Source: Streptomyces tailanensis
GTDB taxonomy: Bacteria; Actinomycetota; Actinomycetes; Streptomycetales; Streptomycetaceae
NCBI RefSeq assembly: GCF_008386495.1
Contig: NZ_VTHJ01000044.1
Span: 85,893-149,892, forward strand
Length of the DNA stretch: 64,000 nt
Direction of reading: 5' to 3'
Under the pieces are notes generated by a model. It searched no databases. It saw only the letters and a list, made by a program, of their open reading frames with translations, and was not told the DNA's origin. Within the stretch, counting starts at the first letter, position 1, and every line of letters starts with the position of its first letter. Positions 1 through 7,645 of the stretch are shown piece by piece. A program made the position numbers and the translations under genes.

Positions 1-63
1 CCTGCTCTACAGGAGTCCGTTTCCTCTCCGGCGTAAACACCGGAGTATCCACGGAGGACCCAG

Positions 64-1497
64 ATGAAGCCTCGTACGGCCTTTCCCGTCCTCGCCGTCT
101 GCGTCGCCTGTGCCGTGCTCGCCCCGCTCTCGGGCTGTGGCGGTGGCGGAACAGGGCGCGAGCGTGAGGGGGATCCGGCGCCCGAGGTCTCCGGTGGGCT
201 GCCCGGTGTGCCCGAGGAGAGTCGGGCGCCGGCCAGGGGGAAGGGGGCGAAGGATCCCGACGACATCAACGGCGACGGGTACCGCGACTTCGTGGTGTCG
301 GTCCCCGGCGGTGAGCGGATCGCCGTGCTGTACGGCTCGGCGAAGGGGCTCGACCCCGGGACGCGTACGGTGCACAGCCGCCGCGACCTGGGGCTGCCGG
401 ACTCGGCGGAGGCAGCGGGCGCCGGGAGCGGCGCGCTCGCCCCGGACACGGTCGCCGACCTGGACGGTGACGGCTTCCCGGACCTGGTCACGACCGTCGC
501 CGGTGGGAACGTCGTGGAGAACGTCGCGGGCGTCGAGGTGCACAGCACGAACACCGCTCCGTACGTGACCTGGGGCGGACCCGGCGGGCCGACGACGGGG
601 GCCGAAGCGACCCCGCTTCGGCTGCCGCGGAGCGCGTCGAGGATGGGCCTCGTGACCGTGGCGCGCGGCGACTTCGACGGGGACGGGCGGCATGACCTCG
701 CGGGGGTCGCGAAGAACGGGTCGTCCCTGGTGGTGCTGTACGGCCCGTTCACGCGGGGCGGCGCGGCGGCCCGTACGGACACCGGTCTGCCGTTGCCGGA
801 GGGCGGCATCGTCGTGGACGCCATCAATCCGTCCGGCGAGCCGCGCGCTACATCCCTGCTGGTCAACGAGCCGAGCGACGGTGAGCAGTCCGGCAACGTC
901 CTGTACCGGGCACAGCGCGGCACCGGCCTGTCCTCGAACGGCACCCGGCTGCGCGCCGGAAACGCCCACGCGTTCGGCGACTTCGACGGCGACGGGCTGC
1001 GCGATGTGGCCGTCGGGGACGACGGAGGGCGCAACAACGAGCCCGGCTACGAGACGGAGCCGCCCGAGGTCGACGGATCGCTCGACGTGTATCCCGGCAG
1101 GGGCGGCGAAGCGATCGGGCACCGGCTGCCCGAGGCGCCCGAGGGCAGGGGCAGCATGTACGGGCCCGGCGGTTTCCTCGCCGCCGACCCGGACGGCGAC
1201 GGCCGCGACGGCATCCTCGTCGCCACGTACGCGGGCGCCACCCTCATCGACGGCGACAAGCGCACTCCGGTCCGGCGCACCGTGGACAAGGGGCCCGCGA
1301 AATGGCGGCACACCCGGCCCGCGGGAGCCGCCGACTTCAACGGCGACGGCAAGGACGAGCTGATCCTCGACTGGGGGGCCGGCACCATGTTCGGCACGTA
1401 CGGCGAGGACCCCACGCACTGGTGGATCACCGAGGGCACGACGTCCCGGGACCAGGCGTCCTTCGCGGTGGCGGAGCTCGCTCCGTCCGCCTCCTGA
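64..1497 (+). CDS. FG-GAP/VCBS-repeat lipoprotein
   Basis: A 477-residue exported lipoprotein. The N-terminus has a charged start, a hydrophobic stretch and a lipobox (LSGC, Cys about residue 25), so the mature protein should be lipid-anchored on the outer face of the membrane. The body carries repeated D-x-D-G-D-G-x-x-D calcium-binding loops (for example DINGDGYRD, DLDGDGFPD, DFDGDGRHD, DFNGDGKDE), spaced as in integrin-like FG-GAP/VCBS beta-propellers. Such propellers usually mediate binding; no catalytic domain is visible. The ATG follows a GGAGG ribosome site (ACGGAGGACCCAG). A second member of the family lies at 7646-9124, on the other side of the lasso-peptide cluster. Ligand and role are unknown. 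Confidence 0.9.
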   Translation: MKPRTAFPVLAVCVACAVLAPLSGCGGGGTGREREGDPAPEVSGGLPGVPEESRAPARGKGAKDPDDINGDGYRDFVVSVPGGERIAVLYGSAKGLDPGTRTVHSRRDLGLPDSAEAAGAGSGALAPDTVADLDGDGFPDLVTTVAGGNVVENVAGVEVHSTNTAPYVTWGGPGGPTTGAEATPLRLPRSASRMGLVTVARGDFDGDGRHDLAGVAKNGSSLVVLYGPFTRGGAAARTDTGLPLPEGGIVVDAINPSGEPRATSLLVNEPSDGEQSGNVLYRAQRGTGLSSNGTRLRAGNAHAFGDFDGDGLRDVAVGDDGGRNNEPGYETEPPEVDGSLDVYPGRGGEAIGHRLPEAPEGRGSMYGPGGFLAADPDGDGRDGILVATYAGATLIDGDKRTPVRRTVDKGPAKWRHTRPAGAADFNGDGKDELILDWGAGTMFGTYGEDPTHWWITEGTTSRDQASFAVAELAPSAS

Positions 1498-1685
1498 CCA
1501 CGCTCGAAGCTCCGTCCCCGCCGCCGTCGCCGTCCCCGCCGCCGTCGCCGTCGGCCGATCGGGCAGTGTCCTTTCGGGCAGTGGCTGGAGAGACAATTTC
1601 GGCCAAGGGCGGGCGTTCGTAGGGTCGTTGGCGCAGGGCAATCACACGCGCACTCGCACTCGCACTCGTCAACGGGGAGTTCCAC

Positions 1686-2378
1686 ATGTTCACGTCCACC
1701 ACCGGCCGTCTCACGTCGGCCGCGGTCGCCACCGTCGCCGGTCTCGCGGTGCTCGCGCCCGCGGCTCACGCCGTGGAGCAGGGCCCGGCCAAGCCGGCCG
1801 CGAAGCTGACCGTCGCCGGGTACACCAAGTACCTCCAGACGCAGAAGTCTCCCGAGGCGAAGGTGGCGCTCAAGAAGTTCCTGAAGCTGAACAAGGGGCA
1901 GAAGGCCGTCTTCGTCAAGGACCTTCAGGACCGCCGGATCTACCGGGCGCTGCTCAGCCGGGCGAAGGGCCCCATCGGCACGCCGGTCAACATCACCGAC
2001 CCGTACAACAAGGAAGTCCGGTTCGTCACGAAGGTCAGCTCCACCGTCGCCAAGGACAAGAACCGCACCACCACCGTCCGCTTCACCGTGACCGAGGAGA
2101 TCTTCAAGATCCCGGTCACCAGCGAGACCCTCACCCTCCGCTACACCACCGCCGGTGACGGCCCGCGGAAGACCATCGGCTCTTCCAAGGTCACCAACGT
2201 CAACGCGGCCATCGCCATCAAGGCCACGCCGCCCGTGAAGGTCACGGGCAACACCGTGCAGGCCACGTGGGACGCCACCCCGCAGGTGAAGTCCTTCGGC
2301 AAGGCCGTTCAGAAGAAGCAGCACATCACCGGCAACAAGACCAACTTCCGGGCGCTCCTCAGCAACATCGGCGCCTGA
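1686..2378 (+). CDS. Secreted protein of unknown function (paralog of 35708-36415)
   Basis: A 230-residue protein with a classical Sec signal peptide (Met-Phe start, Ala-rich core, APAAHA cleavage region near residue 29) and a Lys-rich mature part without cysteines. It resembles the minus-strand gene at 35708-36415: both have KLTVA.Y near the mature N-terminus, K..F.KL.K.Q...V.DLQ..RI in the middle, and a C-terminal half rich in T/V beta-strand sequence. I do not recognise a named family. The two genes probably encode the same small Streptomyces extracellular family. The start follows an AACGGGGAG site, and a strong hairpin follows the stop. Function unknown. Confidence 0.85.
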   Translation: MFTSTTGRLTSAAVATVAGLAVLAPAAHAVEQGPAKPAAKLTVAGYTKYLQTQKSPEAKVALKKFLKLNKGQKAVFVKDLQDRRIYRALLSRAKGPIGTPVNITDPYNKEVRFVTKVSSTVAKDKNRTTTVRFTVTEEIFKIPVTSETLTLRYTTAGDGPRKTIGSSKVTNVNAAIAIKATPPVKVTGNTVQATWDATPQVKSFGKAVQKKQHITGNKTNFRALLSNIGA

Positions 2379-2419
2379 CGCTCGGCCCACCCGGTTCAAC
2401 CCGCCTCGCCCTCACCACA

Positions 2420-2460
2420 GGAAACGGCTCGCCCGGCACAGTCCGCGGCGGGCCGTTTCC
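2420..2460 (+). terminator. Rho-independent-like hairpin after the secreted-protein gene
   Basis: A 14-bp stem (GGAAACGGCTCGCC pairing with GGCGGGCCGTTTCC, one G-U pair) with a 13-nt loop lies 41 nt after the stop codon at 2378. It lacks a U-tract, as is common for Streptomyces terminators. It separates the secreted-protein gene from the lasso-peptide cluster. Confidence 0.75.
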
Positions 2461-2517
2461 GTATGCGCGCTGCTGCGGGCCGCCCTTCGTGACGCTTTCG
2501 GCCATTGTCGGATTACC

Positions 2518-2553
2518 GGGAAAGGGGCCGGGAAAGGGCCTGGGAAAGTGACG
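2518..2553. repeat. Three 12-bp direct repeats upstream of the lasso precursor
   Basis: GGGAAAG occurs at 2518, 2530 and 2542, exactly 12 bp apart, within a degenerate 12-mer (GGGAAAGGGGCC, GGGAAAGGGCCT, GGGAAAGTGACG). The array lies about 255 bp upstream of the lasso precursor start in the otherwise gene-free stretch 2379-2807. Regular spacing near one helical turn suggests an operator for a regulator bound side by side, but no regulator gene lies in the cluster. The rest of the stretch shows nothing else I can support. Confidence 0.45.
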
Positions 2554-2807
2554 GCGAATCACCGGTAGGGAGGGTTTGAACGGACCCCGCTGGACGGTGG
2601 CGGACCCGACGCCCCATCATCGCCCGCGCGAACGCCGGCCGCCCCGCCCCGGTCATGCCGATAAAACGGCGCCGCAAACTCGAATTCCTGCTCGATATCA
2701 GCCTTTCCTTCTCTCTTTCCTTCGCGGCGAAAACCGCCCTTGTGAGTCGTGCATCCGGCATCGCAGCATGAATCCGGAATGTCCGTCCAACCGGAAGGAG
2801 ACACACG

Positions 2808-2942
2808 ATGGAGCAGGCCCAGACCGACCAGAAGCCGGTGTACGAGCCGCCGGCGGTGGCCGAGGTCGCCGAGTACTCGGAGCTGACCACGGGTTGTGGG
2901 TTCGACTTCTTCGAGTTCCCCGCCCAGCAGACCGTCTGTTGA
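2808..2942 (+). CDS. Lasso peptide precursor
   Basis: A 44-residue precursor directly upstream of cyclase, RRE and B2 genes. The ATG follows a clear GGAAGGAG site. The leader contains the Y-x-P-P-x-V recognition pattern (Tyr12, Pro14, Val17) bound by actinobacterial lasso RRE proteins, and ends LTTG with Thr at the key -2 position. If Thr27 is -2, the core is GCGFDFFEFPAQQTVC: Gly1 would form the macrolactam with Glu8, and Cys2 and Cys16 could form a ring-to-tail disulfide (class III-like). If Thr28 is -2, the core starts at Cys30 and Glu would be position 7, a rarer ring size. I do not recognise the core among lasso peptides I know. It is very aromatic (four Phe) and acidic. Confidence 0.9.
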   Translation: MEQAQTDQKPVYEPPAVAEVAEYSELTTGCGFDFFEFPAQQTVC

Positions 2943-2985
2943 TCCCGATCGTCACCTCGCGTCGAGCGTGATTCGCACGTGACCG

Positions 2986-3048
2986 GTCGCGGCCGGGTCG
3001 AACCCACCCCTTTTTTCCAGCGTGGCTACGTGAAATCCCGGCCGCGAC
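2986..3048 (+). promoter_or_regulatory. Inverted repeat between lasso precursor and cyclase genes
   Basis: A perfect 12-bp inverted repeat (GTCGCGGCCGGG at 2986-2997, CCCGGCCGCGAC at 3037-3048) lies in the 161-nt gap between precursor and cyclase, with a T6 run in its loop. Lasso operons often have a leaky terminator or mRNA-stabilising hairpin here, giving far more precursor than enzyme. That role is inferred. Confidence 0.6.
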
Positions 3049-3103
3049 TGCAATTCGTTCACCGAATACACCTTTCTCAAGGCCGGGCAAACACCAGGGG
3101 GTT

Positions 3104-4975
3104 ATGAGCGTGATGCCGGAAAATACAGCGGCGCCGGGCAGCGGCTGGTTCGCGGTTCTCCCGGACTGCGAGGCCGCGCGGGCGGCCGCCGCGGTCCTGG
3201 GCGCGGAGGCGGCGCGGATCGTCGAGCACGCCTCGGGGCGGCCGTGGCTGGTCGGGCACTGGGCCGACGACGAGGTCGTCGTCGCGGCGGTCGGCGACGC
3301 CCGGGTGGCGGCCGTGGGCCTCACCCCGCTGACCGGCGCCCGCCTCGCCGCGCTCGTCCGGGAGGGCGACGCGCTCGGCTCGCTCGACCGGATCGGCGCG
3401 AACGGCCCGACCGGCAGCTGCCATCTGCTCGCGTCGGAGGCGGGTCGGCTGCGGTCCCAGGGCACGGCCTCGGGGCTGCGGCGGCTGTTCTCCGCCCGGG
3501 TGGCCGGTGTCGTGGTCGCCTGTGACCGCTCGGACGTCCTGGCCACCGCCCTCGGCGCGGGCATCGACGAACGCCTGGTCGCCCTCCGCCTCATGGACCC
3601 ACTGATCCCGCACCCCCTCGGCGAACGCCCCCTGTGGCGGGGCGTGACGGCGGTCCCGGCCGGTACGGCCCTGCTGACCGACCCCGACGGCCACTCCCGT
3701 ACGCGGCGCTGGTGGCACGCCCCCGAGCCCGAACTCCCCCTCGCCGAGGGCGCGGAGCGGCTGGCCGGGGCCCTCTCGGACGCGGTCGCCGTACGCACCG
3801 CCGGCGGCGGGCTGATCAGCTCGGACCTGTCCGGCGGGCTGGACTCCACCTCGCTGTGCTTCCTGGCCGCGCGGGGGCCCGCCCGGCTGCTCGCCCTCAC
3901 CCTCAGCGGCTCCGACCCCGCCAACGACGACCTCTCCTGGGCCCGTCGGGCCGCGGACCGACTGCCGGAGGCCGAGCATCTGGTGCTGCCGACGGCCGAC
4001 CTGCCGGCCCACTACACCGGGGTGCTGCGGGCGGGCGACGGTGTCGACGAACCGGCCCTCGGCGGCCGCGTCCACGCCGCGTTCGCCGAGACCGCGCGCC
4101 GCCTGACGGGCCGGGGCTCGCGGCTGCATCTGTCCGGGGAGGGCGCGGACCAGATCCTGTCCGCGCGCCCGCCGTACCTGCACACCACGTTCCGCACCCG
4201 GCCCCGCACCGCCGTCGCCCACCTGCGCGCCACGGTCTCCACCCAGCGCTGGCGCCTGCTGCCGACGCTGCGGGCGCTGGCCGACAACCGCTCGTACGGG
4301 CGCTGGCTCGCGGACACCGCCCAGGACCTCTCCCCCGTACTGGCCCTGGACGGCTCCCCGGCGCTGAGCTGGCAGATGCTGCGGCCCCAACTGCCGCCCT
4401 GGGCAAGCCCGGACGCGGCGGGCGCCGTACGCGAACTGCTCTGGCGGACCGCCCTCGAAGCCGAGCCCCTCGCCGGCAGCCGCGGCCGGCACGAGGTCCT
4501 GTGGTCCGTGCTGAACGGCACCCGGATGGTCCGTCAGCTCACCCGCGTCACCAGCCGGGCGGGCCTGCCCACGCACTACCCCTTCTACGACGACCGCGTA
4601 CTGGAGGCGGCCCTGTCCGTACAACTGCACGAGCGCACCACCCCGTTCGCGTACAAGCCGCTCCTGGTGAGGGCGATGCGGGACGCCATGCCCGCCGAGC
4701 TGCTCACTCGCAGCACCAAGGGCGAGTACAGCGCCGAGATGCAGAGCGGTCTGCGCGCCCACCGCGCGCAGCTGGCGGAGCTGCTCGACCAGCCGCTCCT
4801 CGGCACGCTCGGCCTCGTCGACGCCGACGCCCTGCGCCGGGCGTGTCTGAGCATGTTCCCGCCCCGGCTGTCCCCGGTCACGCTGGAGGCGACCCTGGCC
4901 GTCGAGACCTGGCTGCGCGCCCACACCGGACCGGCCACGTCCACCACCTCCCTGGGAAGCGAGGCGGCGGCGTGA
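3104..4975 (+). CDS. Lasso peptide macrolactam cyclase (asparagine synthetase-like)
   Basis: 623 residues, homologous to class B asparagine synthetases. It should adenylate the ring-forming Glu/Asp side chain of the core and close the macrolactam onto the new N-terminus. The N-terminal half is a degenerate glutaminase-like domain without the catalytic Cys2, as expected for lasso cyclases. The synthetase domain has the PPi-loop SGGLDS at residues 243-248 and an LSGEGADQ segment further on. The ATG follows AGGGGGTT. The stop overlaps the next gene by 4 nt (GTGA), so cyclase and RRE protein are translationally coupled. Confidence rests on motif and neighbours together. Confidence 0.93.
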   Translation: MSVMPENTAAPGSGWFAVLPDCEAARAAAAVLGAEAARIVEHASGRPWLVGHWADDEVVVAAVGDARVAAVGLTPLTGARLAALVREGDALGSLDRIGANGPTGSCHLLASEAGRLRSQGTASGLRRLFSARVAGVVVACDRSDVLATALGAGIDERLVALRLMDPLIPHPLGERPLWRGVTAVPAGTALLTDPDGHSRTRRWWHAPEPELPLAEGAERLAGALSDAVAVRTAGGGLISSDLSGGLDSTSLCFLAARGPARLLALTLSGSDPANDDLSWARRAADRLPEAEHLVLPTADLPAHYTGVLRAGDGVDEPALGGRVHAAFAETARRLTGRGSRLHLSGEGADQILSARPPYLHTTFRTRPRTAVAHLRATVSTQRWRLLPTLRALADNRSYGRWLADTAQDLSPVLALDGSPALSWQMLRPQLPPWASPDAAGAVRELLWRTALEAEPLAGSRGRHEVLWSVLNGTRMVRQLTRVTSRAGLPTHYPFYDDRVLEAALSVQLHERTTPFAYKPLLVRAMRDAMPAELLTRSTKGEYSAEMQSGLRAHRAQLAELLDQPLLGTLGLVDADALRRACLSMFPPRLSPVTLEATLAVETWLRAHTGPATSTTSLGSEAAA

Positions 4976-5235
4976 ACGGGACCACCAAGTTGCGACGGCA
5001 TGTCTCCGCCTCCGACGTCGAGGACGGCATGGTCCTCCTCGACGAGCGCAAGGGCCGCTATTTCAAGCTGAATCCGAGCGGCGCCCTGATCCTGCGCGCC
5101 CTGCTCGACGGTTCGTCCCCGGACGAGGTGGCGAGGGTCCTGGTCGAGCGGTACGAGGTCTCCGAGGAGCGGGCGGCGGCCGATGTCGACGCGCTCACGG
5201 CCCAGTTGGCCGACATCGGGCTGGTGGTCGCGTGA
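4972..5235 (+). CDS. Lasso peptide RRE protein (PqqD family, B1)
   Basis: 87 residues with a GTG start overlapping the cyclase stop. This is the stand-alone RiPP recognition element, a PqqD-like winged-helix fold that binds the leader peptide and presents it to the B2 protease and cyclase. It shows the family pattern: a beta-strand start (KLRRHVSASDV), VLLDERKGRYFKLNPSGALIL, and a helix with ERAAADVDALTAQL. It ends in a GTGA overlap with the B2 gene. The split B1/B2 arrangement is typical of actinobacterial lasso clusters. Confidence 0.92.
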   Translation: MNGTTKLRRHVSASDVEDGMVLLDERKGRYFKLNPSGALILRALLDGSSPDEVARVLVERYEVSEERAAADVDALTAQLADIGLVVA

Positions 5236-5654
5236 GCGTCCCCAGCGTCTTCCGGGCCCGGCCCCGGCTGCCCCTGCACCGACGCCCGCTGCCGCTGCTC
5301 GCGGTGGGCGCCGCGCACCTCATCGGCCGGCTCTCCCCGCTGCGCATCCGGCAGATCCTGACCGCCTGTTCCCGCGGCGCCCGCCCCGCGACGTACGCCG
5401 AGGCCGCGCGGGCGCGCGGTGAGGTGGTCGCGGTGAGCGTGCGCTGCGCCGGGCAGGGCTGCCTGCCGCGCTCCATCGCCACCGTGCTGCTGTGCCGCGT
5501 CCGCGGCAGCTGGCCGACCTGGCGTACGGGCATGCGTACGGTCCCGATGGTCGCCCACGCGTGGGTGGAGGCGGAGGGCCGCCCGGTGGAGGACCTGCCG
5601 CTCACGCCGGGCATCCCGCCGCTCATCACCGTCGCGCCACGGAAGCACTCATAA
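5232..5654 (+). CDS. Lasso peptide leader peptidase (B2, transglutaminase-like)
   Basis: 140 residues with a GTG start coupled to the RRE gene. It is a cysteine protease of the transglutaminase-like superfamily that cuts the leader off the precursor. The triad is visible as Cys77 (GQGCLPRS), His109 (VAHAWVEAEG) and Asp121 (PVED). The segment between them (LLCRVRGSWPTWRTGMRTVP) matches the B2 family. The length is normal for stand-alone B2. The gap to the ABC ATPase gene is only 16 nt, so the exporter is probably co-transcribed. Confidence 0.93.
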   Translation: MSVPSVFRARPRLPLHRRPLPLLAVGAAHLIGRLSPLRIRQILTACSRGARPATYAEAARARGEVVAVSVRCAGQGCLPRSIATVLLCRVRGSWPTWRTGMRTVPMVAHAWVEAEGRPVEDLPLTPGIPPLITVAPRKHS

Positions 5655-5670
5655 CAGAGGGGGAGTTATC

Positions 5671-6597
5671 GTGCCGGGCGCCGACATCGCCGTACGCACC
5701 GAGGAACTCAGCAAGCTCTACGGGACCCGAGAGGCCCTGGTCGGACTCGACCTCACCGTCCCGGCCGGCCAGATCTTCGGCTTCCTCGGCCCCAACGGGG
5801 CGGGCAAGAGCACCACCATCGGCATCCTGTGCACCCTGCTGCGGCCGACGCTCGGCCACGCGTGGGTGGCCGGGGCGCATGTGGCCCGCGAGGCCGGGCG
5901 GGTACGGCGCCGGATCGGCGTCGTCTTCCAGGAGCAGACCCTCGACCAGGATCTGACGGCCATGGAGAGCATGCGCCTGCAGGCCGAGCTGTACGGGCTG
6001 CCCGGCCCGGCGGCCCGCGCCGCCAGTACCGCGCTGCTCGACCTGATGGGCCTCGCCGACCGGGCCGGCCACGTCGTACGCGCCCTCTCCGGTGGCACCC
6101 GCCGCCGCCTGGAGATAGCCCGGGCGCTGGTGCACGGCCCCCGGGTGCTCTTCCTCGACGAGCCCACCACCGGGCTCGACCCGCAGACCCGGGCCGCCGT
6201 CCGGGAGCATCTGCGGCTGCTGTGCCGGGAGCACGGCATCACCGTGTTCCTGACCACGCATCATCTGGAGGAGGCCGAGCACTGCGACCGCATCGCCATC
6301 ATCGACGACGGCGAACTGGTCGCGGAGGGCTCGCCCGGGGAGCTGAAGGCGGTCATCGGCGCCGACCTCGTCACCCTGCGCACCGACGACGACGAGCGGG
6401 TCGCCGAGGCCGTACGCGGGCTGTTCGGCGTGGCGACGGTGACCGGCCCCGGCGGCGTACGGCTGCGCGCGCCCGACGGGGCCGCCCTGGTCCCCCGGCT
6501 GTGCGCCGAACTGACCGTCCCCATCCACTCCGTGACCGTCGAGCCGCCCACCCTCGACGACGTGTTCCTGCACTATACGGGCCGCACGATCCGCTAG
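5671..6597 (+). CDS. ABC transporter ATP-binding protein (DrrA-like), lasso exporter
   Basis: 308 residues, GTG start after GAGGGGGAG. All ABC ATPase motifs are present: Walker A GPNGAGKST (about residues 40-48), signature LSGGTRRRLEIARAL, Walker B VLFLDEPTTGLD and the H-loop TTHHLEEAE. The C-terminal extension with LDDVFLHYTGR is typical of DrrA-type drug and antibiotic exporters. With the adjacent permease it should pump the mature lasso peptide out and give self-immunity. Its use of a two-gene DrrAB-type pump in place of a fused LasD-type ABC protein is inferred from position. Confidence 0.9.
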   Translation: MPGADIAVRTEELSKLYGTREALVGLDLTVPAGQIFGFLGPNGAGKSTTIGILCTLLRPTLGHAWVAGAHVAREAGRVRRRIGVVFQEQTLDQDLTAMESMRLQAELYGLPGPAARAASTALLDLMGLADRAGHVVRALSGGTRRRLEIARALVHGPRVLFLDEPTTGLDPQTRAAVREHLRLLCREHGITVFLTTHHLEEAEHCDRIAIIDDGELVAEGSPGELKAVIGADLVTLRTDDDERVAEAVRGLFGVATVTGPGGVRLRAPDGAALVPRLCAELTVPIHSVTVEPPTLDDVFLHYTGRTIR

Positions 6598-6644
6598 GCG
6601 TGTCACTGTCGCGAGAGTCCCGTCCCTCAGGAGGAGGCATCCCT

Positions 6645-7556
6645 TTGTCGTCGGCGACCACGTCCGAGTCCACGTCCGAGTCCTCGATCGATATGAGTAC
6701 CAAGACCACCGGGGCCGTCATCGATGAAGCCGGGTTCCGTGACGGCCCGTTCGGCGGGTTCGCGGGGGATCTGCGGACCGTGCGGATCCTGTGGCGGCGG
6801 GAGATGGTGCGGTTCCTGCACAACCGTGCCCGGCTGGTGATGGGGCTCGCGGCGCCGCTGCTGTTCCTGTTCGTGCTCGGCAACGGGATCGGCTCCACCG
6901 GCGGCGATCTCGGCCTCTACCAAGCGTTCCTGTTCCCCGGCACGCTGCTGATGGTCGTGCAGGGACCGGCCGTCGCCGTGGGCACGGTAATCATGTGGGA
7001 CCGGCAGTCCGGGTTCCTGCGGCAGATGCTGGTCGCGCCGGTACGGCGGGCCGCGGTCCTCGCGGGCATCTGCCTCGGCGGCACCACCACCGGGGCCCTG
7101 TACGCGCTGCCCGTCCTGGCCCTCGCCGGGGCCATGGGGGTGCCCTATCACCCCCGGCTGCTCCTGGTCCTGGGCGAGATCACCCTGCTCGCCTTCGCAC
7201 TCACCGCGCTGGGTGTCTCGGCGGCGGTGTGCATCCGGCGCCCGGAGACCTTCCAGATCGTGTCCGGACTGGCGATGGCCCCGGCGGTGCTGCTGTCCGG
7301 CGCGCTGTTCCCCGTCGGCGGGCTGCAGTCGTGGCTGGGCATGGTGGTACGGGCCAACCCGCTGAGCTACGGCGTCGACGCCCTGCGCCGCACCATGCCG
7401 GACCCGGACCCGAGCGCCCCCACCCCGGCCTGGTTCCGGGCCGGACCCGAGTGGTGGGGCTGGGCCCCACCGGTCCTCCTGGAGCTGAGCCTCGTCGTCG
7501 TACCGTCCCTGATCCTGCTGACGCTGGCCGGCCGCCGCTTCTCCCGTATCGACTGA
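6645..7556 (+). CDS. ABC-2 type permease (DrrB-like), lasso exporter
   Basis: 303 residues from a TTG start that sits 7 nt after AGGAGGAGG; an ATG at 6693 is a possible alternative. About six membrane segments are visible from FLHNRARLVMGLAAPLLFL onward, with the ABC-2 signature region ETFQIVSGLAMAPAVLLSGALFPV and LSYGVDALRR near the C-terminus. It pairs with the preceding ATPase (48 nt away) as a DrrAB-type exporter. The last codons (SRID-stop) lie in a 16-bp sequence that recurs at 9153, after the next gene. Confidence 0.88.
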   Translation: MSSATTSESTSESSIDMSTKTTGAVIDEAGFRDGPFGGFAGDLRTVRILWRREMVRFLHNRARLVMGLAAPLLFLFVLGNGIGSTGGDLGLYQAFLFPGTLLMVVQGPAVAVGTVIMWDRQSGFLRQMLVAPVRRAAVLAGICLGGTTTGALYALPVLALAGAMGVPYHPRLLLVLGEITLLAFALTALGVSAAVCIRRPETFQIVSGLAMAPAVLLSGALFPVGGLQSWLGMVVRANPLSYGVDALRRTMPDPDPSAPTPAWFRAGPEWWGWAPPVLLELSLVVVPSLILLTLAGRRFSRID

Positions 7557-7645
7557 CGGTTCGCCCGTGCGGCCGGGGCGGGACCGGAATCCGGTCTTGG
7601 CCCGGCCGTTACGGGTCCGTGAGCGGTGTCTCGCAGACTTGCGCC

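Noticed and set aside
7..1641. Long minus-strand open frame opposite the first lipoprotein gene
   Set aside because: It mirrors the plus-strand gene, has no ribosome site or domain, and its composition is that of an antisense high-GC shadow frame.
3077..4924. 615-codon minus-strand frame opposite the lasso cyclase
   Set aside because: The plus strand carries clear cyclase motifs; the antisense frame is Gln/Gly/Arg-rich and domain-free, a usual GC-bias artefact.
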